From the NCBI GenBank assembly GCA_937907685.1, contig CALCXF010000006.1:1-34681 (forward strand): a stretch of DNA of 34,681 nucleotides. Direction: 5' to 3'. The translations under genes were made by a program, and so were the position numbers. Position 1 is the first letter of the stretch, and each line of letters begins with the position of its first letter. The notes below the pieces were generated by a model. It saw nothing but the letters and a program-made list of their open reading frames with translations. It was not told where the DNA came from and did no database searches. This document shows, one piece after another, positions 23,578 to 30,738 of this stretch. The stretch comes from an uncultured Nostocoides sp. Its GTDB lineage: Bacteria > Actinomycetota > Actinomycetes > Actinomycetales > Dermatophilaceae.

Positions 23578-25427
23578 GAGACCTGCCGGCACACGGGACC
23601 GGCCTCCATGAGACCGCGCGCGGTGAGGGCCTCGTCGAGGGCAGCGCACAGCGCGTGGATGGCGACCAGCTGCACCTCCTGGACGGCTGCGGTGCTCGGT
23701 GCGTCCACGACGAGCGACTCGTCGGCGAGGCCGGTGAGGGGGTTCGGGCCCGGGCCGGTCAGCGCCCACACCCGCAGACCCCTCTCGTTCCCTCGCTTGG
23801 CGGCGTGGAGCACGTTGCTGCTCGTGCCGCTGGTCGAGAGCAGCACGAGCACGTCACCCGGGCGGCCGTGCGCCTCGACCTGTCGGGCGAACACCTCGTC
23901 GGGCCCGTAGTCGTTGAGGATCGCGGTGAGGCTCGAGGTCTCCGCGCACAGGGCGATGGCCGAGAGCGGCCGGCGGTCGGTGAAGCATCGACCCACGAGC
24001 TCGGCGGTGAGGTGCTGGGCCTCCGCGGCGCTACCCCCGTTCCCCACGGCGAGCAGGCGACCGCCGTCCACCAGCGTCGTGGCGAGCTGCTCACCCCAGG
24101 ACCGGATGCGGTCGGACTGGCCGAGCAGGGACCGCATGCCACCGTCCACCTCCGCGGCGTGCTCGTGCAGCCACGACGGCCGAGGTTCTCGCCGTCCGGT
24201 GGCCACCGCGCGGTGCAGGTTGCCCTCCGGCGGGGCGGCAGTCATCTCGAGCACCCCCTCGGTGCGCGCCGCGACGACGGACCAGTCGAACAGCTCGACC
24301 GCACGGGCACGTGCCCTGCGGCCCATCCGCGCCGCCTCGTCGGGGTCCGCCAGAAGGCCACGCACCGCCGAGACCAGGGCCTCCACGTCGCGCGGGGGGA
24401 CGAGGCGGCCGGAGACGCCGTCCTCAACGGAGTCGAGCAGGCCTCCGACCGCGCTGCCGACCACGGGACGGCCGCACGCCGCGGCCTCGAGGGGGGTGAT
24501 GCCGAACGGCTCGTACCACGGCACGGCGAGCACGACGTCGGCGGAGCGGTAGATGGCCGGCATGGCCTCGTGGGGCCGCTGCCCGGTCAGCACCAGGCGG
24601 TCCTCCACGCCGAGCTCCTCGGCGAGTGCCCGAAGGCGCCGCGCCTCGGGGTCCGCATCGAGCCGCTCCAACGGCGGGCCGCCGACGAGAACCAGCTCGG
24701 CATCCGGGAGGTCGGGCAGGGCGCGCACCGCAAGGTCGAAGCCCTTGCGCTCGACGAGCCGGCCGACGGCCAGCAGCCGTGCTCGGCGAGCACCGGGCAG
24801 GCCGTGGTCCCAGGCCGGGCCGGACGGGGAGAAGTGCGCGGTGTCGACACCGCAGGGGACGACGTGGACGTGATCCGTCCCGACGCCCATGTCGGCGAGC
24901 TCCTCCACCTCGTCGCGGCACGTCGCGATGACGGCATCCGCCTCCCGAGCGATCCAGCGCTCCAGATCCAGCCGCTCGGGCGGGCTCGTGTCGGACTCGC
25001 GCTGGTGTCGCCGCTTGACGCTGCCGAGGGCGTGGAACGTCTGTGCCACGGGGACACCGCGTGAGCGGCCGGCCCGCAGGGCGGCGAGGCCCGACATCCA
25101 GAAGTGGGCGTGCACCACGTCCGGATCACCGGTGCGCTGCCAGTCCTCGGCCATCCAGTCGGCGAACGCATCCATGTGCGGAAGGAGCTCGTCCTTCGGC
25201 ACGGTTCGGTGGGGACCCACGGGAACGTGCACGACGCACACGCCCGGTGCGACGGCGACCCGTTCGGGCAGGGCTGCGTCGTCACGTCGGGTGTAGACCT
25301 GCACCTCGTGGCCCAGCCGGGCCAGACCGAGCGCCAGCTCGGCGACGTGGACGTTCTGGCCGCCCGCATCCGCCTCGCCGAGCGCAGCGAGCGGGCTGGC
25401 GTGCTCCGACACCATGGCGATCCTCAC
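23574..25427 (-). CDS. Fusion of GT4 glycosyltransferase and GmhA-like sedoheptulose-7-phosphate isomerase
   Basis: One uninterrupted 617-residue frame. Residues 1 to about 394 are a GT4 (GT-B) glycosyltransferase: MVSEHASPLAALGEADAGGQ at the N-terminus, VHAHFWMSG, and the donor-site E-x7-E pair Glu306/Glu314 in YEPFGITPLEAAACG. Residues about 420-617 are a SIS-domain GmhA homologue: LAVGNGGSAAEAQHLTAELV and LLSTSGTSSNV. All four zinc/catalytic positions of E. coli GmhA (His61, Glu65, Gln172, His180) are matched by His472, Glu476, Gln583 and His591 with identical spacing. An internal ATG at 24243-24245 (residue 395) has GAGGGGG eight bases upstream, so a free 223-residue GmhA may also be made. 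The GTG at 25427 overlaps the preceding stop. Confidence 0.9.
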   Translation of the reverse strand: MRIAMVSEHASPLAALGEADAGGQNVHVAELALGLARLGHEVQVYTRRDDAALPERVAVAPGVCVVHVPVGPHRTVPKDELLPHMDAFADWMAEDWQRTGDPDVVHAHFWMSGLAALRAGRSRGVPVAQTFHALGSVKRRHQRESDTSPPERLDLERWIAREADAVIATCRDEVEELADMGVGTDHVHVVPCGVDTAHFSPSGPAWDHGLPGARRARLLAVGRLVERKGFDLAVRALPDLPDAELVLVGGPPLERLDADPEARRLRALAEELGVEDRLVLTGQRPHEAMPAIYRSADVVLAVPWYEPFGITPLEAAACGRPVVGSAVGGLLDSVEDGVSGRLVPPRDVEALVSAVRGLLADPDEAARMGRRARARAVELFDWSVVAARTEGVLEMTAAPPEGNLHRAVATGRREPRPSWLHEHAAEVDGGMRSLLGQSDRIRSWGEQLATTLVDGGRLLAVGNGGSAAEAQHLTAELVGRCFTDRRPLSAIALCAETSSLTAILNDYGPDEVFARQVEAHGRPGDVLVLLSTSGTSSNVLHAAKRGNERGLRVWALTGPGPNPLTGLADESLVVDAPSTAAVQEVQLVAIHALCAALDEALTARGLMEAGPVCRQVS

Positions 25428-26407
25428 GCTGCCACCTCCTTCAGGACCTGGTCCCAGTCGACGAGGAACCGGGTGAGCGAGAAGCGGTTGAGGGCGTGGG
25501 ACCGCGCCACCTCTCCCCGGGCCCGCGCCTCCTCCGGGTCGGCGAGCAGGTGCCGGGCGGTCGCCCGCAGCCGAGCCAGGTCGTTGGTGACGAGTCCGGC
25601 ACCCGGGGGCACCGCCTCGGGCGCCTCGGTCGTGGACAGGGCCAGGACCGGCATCCCGATGGTCATCGCCTCGATGAGCGACAGGCCGAGGCTCGTCCAG
25701 CGGTAGGGATGGAAGTAGACCCGGTGACGGGCCATCGCCTCGTGCAGCTCCTGCTGCTCGACGCTGTGGCACCGGCTGCGGTCCAGTCCGGGAAGGGAGC
25801 GCTCCTCCGCGAGCGCACCGAGCTCGTCCGTGCCGAGACCATAGAGAGACATCGGGAGGCAGCGGGCCATGTCGAGGACGAGGTCGCTGCCCGCGACACG
25901 CCACCGTCTGACCGGCTCGTTGACGACCACCGCGAGGGAGGCGTCGGTGCCGCTGTAGCGCGCACCCGGGTCGGGGATGCCGTGCTCCACGATGATGGTC
26001 GGCCGGCCCCCGCAGTCCCAGGCCATCGCGTTGAACGGCGTGACGTGGACGACCGGCACGTCGTGCAGCCGGGGGTCGCGCAGGACCGGATGCTCACTGC
26101 GCACGGCGTGCTCGGTGGGGGCGTTGTGCTCCAGGTACACCGCGGGCAGGTCGGTTCCCAGCCGGCGGCCGGTCCAGCGCTCGACGAGGTCGACCTCGTG
26201 CGGCCGCTGCAGGACGACGACGTCGATCTCCGCGTCGTGCAGCTCCTCGGGGGTCACGTCCCGGGCGCGCGCGGGCCAGTCCCAGGTCTGCGCCCGGCCA
26301 CGGCCGTCCGGGCCCCGGTCGGGGAGGACCGGCAGGAGGTAGTCGTGCTCGCCCTGGACGAACGAGGTGAGGTATGAGCCGTGGACGTGCCACACGAGGA
26401 TCTTCAC
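25424..26407 (-). CDS. Glycosyltransferase (GT-B, GT4-like)
   Basis: A 327-residue predicted glycosyltransferase. The N-terminal half is divergent (MKILVWHVHGSYLTSFVQGE; VVVLQRPHEVDLVERWTGR; PAVYLEHNAPTEH). The C-terminal half is recognisable as a GT-B donor domain: RVYFHPYRWTSLGLSLIEAM followed by TIGMPVLALSTTEAPEAVP, with an E-rich motif like that of GT4 enzymes, then a helical tail RFSLTRFLVDWDQVLKEV. It is shorter than typical GT4 proteins. Donor and acceptor are unknown. The GTG at 26407 overlaps the GT9 stop (GTGA), and its own stop overlaps the GT4-GmhA start, so it is embedded in the coupled operon. Confidence 0.82.
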   Translation of the reverse strand: MKILVWHVHGSYLTSFVQGEHDYLLPVLPDRGPDGRGRAQTWDWPARARDVTPEELHDAEIDVVVLQRPHEVDLVERWTGRRLGTDLPAVYLEHNAPTEHAVRSEHPVLRDPRLHDVPVVHVTPFNAMAWDCGGRPTIIVEHGIPDPGARYSGTDASLAVVVNEPVRRWRVAGSDLVLDMARCLPMSLYGLGTDELGALAEERSLPGLDRSRCHSVEQQELHEAMARHRVYFHPYRWTSLGLSLIEAMTIGMPVLALSTTEAPEAVPPGAGLVTNDLARLRATARHLLADPEEARARGEVARSHALNRFSLTRFLVDWDQVLKEVAA

Positions 26408-27459
26408 GACACCTCCAGTGCTGGTGCTGGGACGCGGGCGAGCGCTCGAACCGCCTCGACGACGTCACTGCCGGTGACCGACGTCGTGCACGGGTGCCCC
26501 TCCACGGGGCAGGTGCGCGCCCGGGTGAGCCGGCAGGGCGCCTCCTGGTCGCCCAGCCGTACGGTCGCCACCCCCCAAGGGCGCCACCGTTCCCACGGGA
26601 CGACCGGCGCGAAGACGCTGACCACGGGGGTTCCCACCGCCGCGGCCAGGTGCGCCGGCCCGGTGTTGCCCACGACGACGGCGGCGGCGCCCGAGAGCAC
26701 TCCGGCGAGCTCGGCGAACGACGTTCGTCCGGTGAGGTCCGTGCCGTTGCTGGGGGTGACCTGCCGTCCCACGTGCTCCTCACCGGGGGCGCCGGTCACG
26801 ACGACGGACCATCCCTCGCCGGCGAGGGCAGCGGCGTGCTCGGTCGCCCGCTCCGGCCCGATCGCGCGAGCGGGAACTGACGCGGTCGGGTGGAGGACGA
26901 CGTAGTGCTCGCCGAGGTCGGCCGGTGGGGGCGGGTGCAGGACGCGGAGGTGGTCGTTCCCGGTCCGGGGGTGCCCCGCCGCCTCGACGAGCGCGCACAT
27001 CGCCTCCACCTCGTGACCTCCACCGAACCCGGGGTCGTCGCCCTCCTCGACCCGGCGGTGGCGGACGTCGAGGAGCGAACCGGGAAACGCGTCGCTGGTC
27101 CCGACGACACGGGGCACGCCGGCCCACCGGGCGACGAGGGCCATCGGGAGCGGGCTCTGGTGGTACGACGTCAGGACGACCACCTCGTCGTAGTGGCCGC
27201 GACGGACGAGCTCCCGGAGCTCGTCGAGAAGGTGGGGAGCCGGCCCCACCGGTTCCCGGCCCGCCCACGGGACGTCGGCCACGAGCACCTCGTCGACGTC
27301 CGGCAGCAGCGCCGCCGCACCCGCACCGTCCGGCGAGACGAGGAGGTCGACGACCGCGCCGGCTGCGAGCTGTCGCACCGCCGGCCCGGCGAGCAGGACG
27401 TCACCGTCGCTGTCCAGGCGGACGGCGAGGATGCGTGGGGCGCGCGACCGGTCACGCAC
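26404..27459 (-). CDS. Glycosyltransferase family 9 (heptosyltransferase-like), operon-internal
   Basis: A 351-residue GT9 protein. The N-terminus ILAVRLDSDGDVLLAGPAVR is a variant of the family GDLLL motif. The C-terminal donor domain has AVVVGNTGPAHLAAAVGTPV and VSVFAPVVPWERWRPWG, classic GT9. A late TRARTCPVEGHPCTTSV segment carries two cysteines in the place where many GT9 proteins have C-x-(6-8)-C. The GTG at 27459 overlaps the upstream GT2-GmhB gene by eight bases. It is one of two GT9 genes in the operon, fitting two successive heptose transfers, though the donor is inferred from the neighbouring ADP-heptose genes. Confidence 0.9.
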   Translation of the reverse strand: MRDRSRAPRILAVRLDSDGDVLLAGPAVRQLAAGAVVDLLVSPDGAGAAALLPDVDEVLVADVPWAGREPVGPAPHLLDELRELVRRGHYDEVVVLTSYHQSPLPMALVARWAGVPRVVGTSDAFPGSLLDVRHRRVEEGDDPGFGGGHEVEAMCALVEAAGHPRTGNDHLRVLHPPPPADLGEHYVVLHPTASVPARAIGPERATEHAAALAGEGWSVVVTGAPGEEHVGRQVTPSNGTDLTGRTSFAELAGVLSGAAAVVVGNTGPAHLAAAVGTPVVSVFAPVVPWERWRPWGVATVRLGDQEAPCRLTRARTCPVEGHPCTTSVTGSDVVEAVRALARVPAPALEVS

Positions 27460-28975
27460 GAGCCCACTCCAGGACCAGGTCCACCGCGCCGGCGAGGTCG
27501 GGTGCGACGACGGGTGCACCGGCGACCTCCTCGGCCCGCGTGGCCGAGGTGGGGACGAGCACGGACCGGGCTCCGGCAGCACGTGCCGCCTCGGCATCCG
27601 CCCCGATGTCACCGACGACGACGCACTCCTCGGCCCGCACGCCGAGCGACCGTGCCGCGGCGGTGACCATCCCTGGACGCGGTTTGCGGCAGGTGCAGCC
27701 GTCCTCCGGTCCGTGGGGGCAGACCTGCCAGGTCTCGAAGGGTCCCAGTCGGGCGTCGACCTCCGCGTGGACGGCGTCGACCTGGTCGCGCGTGAGCAGC
27801 CCGCGCGCGATCCCGGACTGGTTGCTCACCACGCCGAGCCTGAGGCCGGCGCCACGCAGCCTGTCGAGCGCCTCCCTCGCCCCGTCGAGGGGGGCGACTG
27901 CCGCGGGGTCGCCGTTGTAGGGCACGTCGTGGACGAGCGTGCCGTCCCGGTCGAGGAGCACCGCACGTGGGCGGAGCGGCCACGGCTCCGCGGAGCGGTG
28001 CTGCCACCAGCCCCGAGCCCGGTGCCACGTCGCAGCCGCGGGGATGACGGCGCTGGTCCACACCATGGTCAGCACCTCCCGCGGGTCGCGCGGCCCGGGG
28101 GCCACCCTCCGCCGCACGAGGTCACCCGTGTGCGCCAGGTATGCCGCACCACCCACGGCCGTGACCACCCTGGCGGTGGCCGAGCTCCCACGACGTGGTG
28201 CGGCCGCTGCCGCCAGACCGGCCGCGACGGTCGCCACGAGGTGGCGCCGGAAGAGCCCGCGGCCGGTGGCGGCGAGCGCCCGCCAGTGCGCGCCGTGGAG
28301 GCGGCGCATGAGCGCGTCGTCGGCGTTGCCCCGCTGGGCGAGCACGCTCGCCGCCGGGGTCGCGGGCCGCACCGGGTGGAGGACCTCCCGCGTGCCGACC
28401 GCGAGGGTCCAGCCGAACCGGCCGATCCGAAGGGCCAGGTCTGCGTCCTCGCGGTAGGCCCGGCGGAACCGCTCGTCGAACCCGTCGACGGCGAGGAGCG
28501 CCGAACGGCGGTACACCATGTCGGCGGTCGCCCAGCGGGCGCTCTCGAGCCCCGCGGTGGAGCGTTCCCAGTCCGTGGGCCGCCGGTCCGAGGGAAGCGG
28601 CACGCGGATCCTGCCCTGCGAGGCGGCATCCGCCGGGCCGAGACGCTCGAGGTCGGCGACGAGGGAAGCCGCCCAGCCCTGCGGGACGACGACGTCGTCG
28701 TCGAGGAAGGCGACCCACTCCGTCGTCGTGAGCCTCCAGCCGAGGTTGCGTGCCGCTGCCGGCCCCCTCCCCCAGCCGCGGACCACGCGCAGCGGGAACG
28801 GCCACGTCGAGCGCGCGACCAGTCCCGCGCCGGGCTCGGGGCGGTCGTCGACGACGACGACCTCCTCCGGCAGCGGGCCCTCCTGCGCCGCGAGGGCGTT
28901 CAGGAGCACGGTGAGGCTGGGGCGTCCGACGGTCGGGACGACGACGGCATACCGCGGGGGGAGGACGGCCGTCAC
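27452..28975 (-). CDS. Fusion of GT2 glycosyltransferase and GmhB-like heptose bisphosphate phosphatase
   Basis: A single 507-residue frame. Residues 1 to about 300 are a GT-A family 2 glycosyltransferase (VVVPTVGRPSLTVLLNALAA, AFLDDDVVVPQGW with the metal-binding DDD, and FRRAYREDADLALRIGRFGW). Residues about 335-507 are a HAD-IIIA phosphatase: nucleophile Asp342 and Asp344 in LLDRDGTLVHD, VVSNQSGIARGL, and VVGDIGADAEAARAAGA. The zinc loop unique to GmhB/HisB-N proteins is present as Cys419-x-His421 ... Cys427-x-Cys429 followed by RKPRPGM. GmhB removes the C7 phosphate of heptose 1,7-bisphosphate before adenylylation. The GTG at 28975 overlaps the carbamoyltransferase stop. A HisB-type histidinol-phosphatase role is less likely, since the gene is in a heptose operon. 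Confidence 0.9.
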   Translation of the reverse strand: MTAVLPPRYAVVVPTVGRPSLTVLLNALAAQEGPLPEEVVVVDDRPEPGAGLVARSTWPFPLRVVRGWGRGPAAARNLGWRLTTTEWVAFLDDDVVVPQGWAASLVADLERLGPADAASQGRIRVPLPSDRRPTDWERSTAGLESARWATADMVYRRSALLAVDGFDERFRRAYREDADLALRIGRFGWTLAVGTREVLHPVRPATPAASVLAQRGNADDALMRRLHGAHWRALAATGRGLFRRHLVATVAAGLAAAAAPRRGSSATARVVTAVGGAAYLAHTGDLVRRRVAPGPRDPREVLTMVWTSAVIPAAATWHRARGWWQHRSAEPWPLRPRAVLLDRDGTLVHDVPYNGDPAAVAPLDGAREALDRLRGAGLRLGVVSNQSGIARGLLTRDQVDAVHAEVDARLGPFETWQVCPHGPEDGCTCRKPRPGMVTAAARSLGVRAEECVVVGDIGADAEAARAAGARSVLVPTSATRAEEVAGAPVVAPDLAGAVDLVLEWARA

Positions 28976-30639
28976 GAGTCACCTCCGGCGAACACGGCGG
29001 CGCGGCGGACGAGGTGCGGCCCGAGGACGAGGGCGTCGACGGGCGCGGAGCCGAAGAGCTCCAGGGCGTCCCGGGGGTCGTCGACCATCGGCCGACCCGC
29101 CGTGTTGAGGCTGGTGTTGACGACCACTGGCAGCCCGGTCCGCGCCTCGAAGGCCCGCAGGAGGGCCGCGACCCTGGGCGTCGTCGCGTCGTCGATCGTC
29201 TGCACCCGCGCGGTCCCGTCGACGTGGGTGACCGCGGGGATCCGCTCCCGCCAGGCAGGCGCGACCCGGTGGACGAAGAGCATGTAGGGGCTGGGCAGCG
29301 GTCCGTCGAGGAAGATCTCCGCGGCCCGCTCCAGCAGCACCATCGGAGCGACCGGGCGGAACTGCTCACGCCCCTTGACGTCGTTGAGCCGCTCGAGGTT
29401 GGCGGCCCTGCCCGGGTGGGCCAGGAGGGAGCGGTGCCCGAGGGCTCGCGGGCCGAACTCGCTGCGCCCGTCGAACCACCCGACGACGCCGTCGGCGGCG
29501 AGGACGTCGGCGACCTCACCGGCGAGGTCCTCCGGCGTCGTGAAGGGGACGGCCGCCCGGCGCAGCCAGGACGCGAGCTCGTCGTCGCTCCACTGCCGCC
29601 CGAGCGCCGCCGTGACCATCGGCTCGGCCGAGGAGCCGTCCTCGGCGTGGACGTGGAGGGCCGCGCCCAGGGCCGTCCCGGAGTCACCGGCCGCCGGCTG
29701 CACCCAGACCTCCTCGAATGCCGTCTCACGCCAGATCCGGCTGTTCGCCACGCAGTTGAGTGCGGTGCCGCCCGCCATGGTCAGCACGCGGTCCCCGGTC
29801 CGGTCGTGCAGCCAGGTGGCGAGCTCCACGAGGAGCTCCTCCAGCCGGGCCTGCACCGAGCAGGCGAGGTCCGCGTAGAGGGGCGGCCAGTCGTCCTCGC
29901 CACCTGACCGGCGCGGCGCGAAGGACGACCAGTCGGGCAGGGGTGCCTCGAACCCGCCGTCGGGCGTGGCCCGAATGGTCTCGCGGAGCGCGTCGAGGTG
30001 GACCGGCCGGCCGTACGAGGCCAGGGCCATGACCTTGTACTCGTCGCTGGACCTGAGGAACCCGAGGTGTTCGGTCAGCGACTCGTAGAGGAGGCCCAGC
30101 GAGTGCGGGAGCGCCTGGGCGGCGAGCGGCTCCAGCCGCCCGCCCTCGTAGTGGCCGGCGAGGTGACTCGCCTGCTCACCGCGACCGTCGAGCACGAGCA
30201 CGCTGCACGGTCGGCCCGCCGCCTCGATGGGCGCGGCGAGTGCCGCCGAGGCGGCGTGGGCCACGTGGTGAGGGACGAAGCGCACCTGCTCACGGTCCAG
30301 GCCGGGGAGCGCCGTCGCGAGAAAGCCCGGAGCGGCCTCTGCGTACATGCGGCGGAGTGCGTCCCAGGGGTCCTCCAGGCCCATGTCCTCCGCCGGCTTG
30401 GCGAGGGCGGGGTCGAACGAGTAGGCCACCGCGTCGAGGTCCTCGGGGCGCAGCCCCGCCTCGTCGAGGCACCACCGCATCGCCTGCTCCGGCAGCTCCC
30501 ACGCGGAGAACGGCACCGGCCGCTTCCCGTGCTTGCGCCGCGAGAAGCGCTCCTCCTCGGCTGCCCCGACGACCCGGCCGTCGACGACGAGCGCGGCCGA
30601 GGGGTCGTGGAAGATCGCGTTGACTCCGAGTACTCGCAT
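28972..30639 (-). CDS. NodU/CmcH/TobZ family O-carbamoyltransferase
   Basis: A 555-residue carbamoyltransferase. The N-terminal Kae1-like domain (about 1-350) begins MRVLGVNAIFHDPSAALVVD and carries the metal-binding HHVAHAASAA and LTMAGGTALNCVANS. The C-terminal domain has DGRSEFGPRALGHRSLLAHP, EQFRPVAPMVL and VVNTSLNTAGRPMVDDPRDA. The family transfers carbamoyl from carbamoyl phosphate via carbamoyl-adenylate onto a hydroxyl of a sugar or antibiotic. Being first in the operon, it likely decorates a sugar of the glycan. ATG at 30639 has no Shine-Dalgarno; a promoter-like -10 ends only nine bases upstream, so the message may be essentially leaderless. Confidence 0.94.
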   Translation of the reverse strand: MRVLGVNAIFHDPSAALVVDGRVVGAAEEERFSRRKHGKRPVPFSAWELPEQAMRWCLDEAGLRPEDLDAVAYSFDPALAKPAEDMGLEDPWDALRRMYAEAAPGFLATALPGLDREQVRFVPHHVAHAASAALAAPIEAAGRPCSVLVLDGRGEQASHLAGHYEGGRLEPLAAQALPHSLGLLYESLTEHLGFLRSSDEYKVMALASYGRPVHLDALRETIRATPDGGFEAPLPDWSSFAPRRSGGEDDWPPLYADLACSVQARLEELLVELATWLHDRTGDRVLTMAGGTALNCVANSRIWRETAFEEVWVQPAAGDSGTALGAALHVHAEDGSSAEPMVTAALGRQWSDDELASWLRRAAVPFTTPEDLAGEVADVLAADGVVGWFDGRSEFGPRALGHRSLLAHPGRAANLERLNDVKGREQFRPVAPMVLLERAAEIFLDGPLPSPYMLFVHRVAPAWRERIPAVTHVDGTARVQTIDDATTPRVAALLRAFEARTGLPVVVNTSLNTAGRPMVDDPRDALELFGSAPVDALVLGPHLVRRAAVFAGGDS

Positions 30640-30648
30640 GAGGAACCA

Positions 30649-30673
30649 CTACCCGGGGAAGCGCTTCTCACTC
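30649..30673 (-). promoter_or_regulatory. Near-match stress-type promoter of the heptose operon, with palindrome in the spacer
   Basis: Minus strand: GAGT (30673-30670), 15-base spacer, GGGTAG (30654-30649). The last -10 base differs from GGGTA(C/T). The -10 ends nine bases from the ATG at 30639, implying a leader of only a few bases. The spacer contains the palindrome GAAGCGCTTC (30658-30667), the kind of site bound by LacI-family and similar dimeric regulators. Confidence 0.35.
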
Positions 30674-30693
30674 CACCTGAGGGAACCGCTTCT
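30656..30693. repeat. 13-bp direct repeat in the divergent promoter region
   Basis: GGGAAGCGCTTCT (30656-30668) and GGGAACCGCTTCT (30681-30693), one mismatch, start points 25 bp apart. The first copy contains the perfect palindrome GAAGCGCTTC. They lie between the divergent carbamoyltransferase and aldehyde dehydrogenase genes and may be regulator sites for both. Confidence 0.5.
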
Positions 30694-30738
30694 GCTCCTC
30701 GGCGGTTTGGCGCCGTTCGGCAGCGGGCACAGACGGGC

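Noticed and set aside
23655-23657. Loss of the catalytic His of GmhA in the fused SIS domain
   Set aside because: A first alignment seemed to place Gln at the His position; counting from the conserved Gln583 shows His591 at the correct eight-residue spacing.
30705-30730. Stress-type promoter for the aldehyde dehydrogenase: GTTT-N16-GGGCAC
   Set aside because: The conserved T of the GGGTA core is C here; too weak to list as a promoter.
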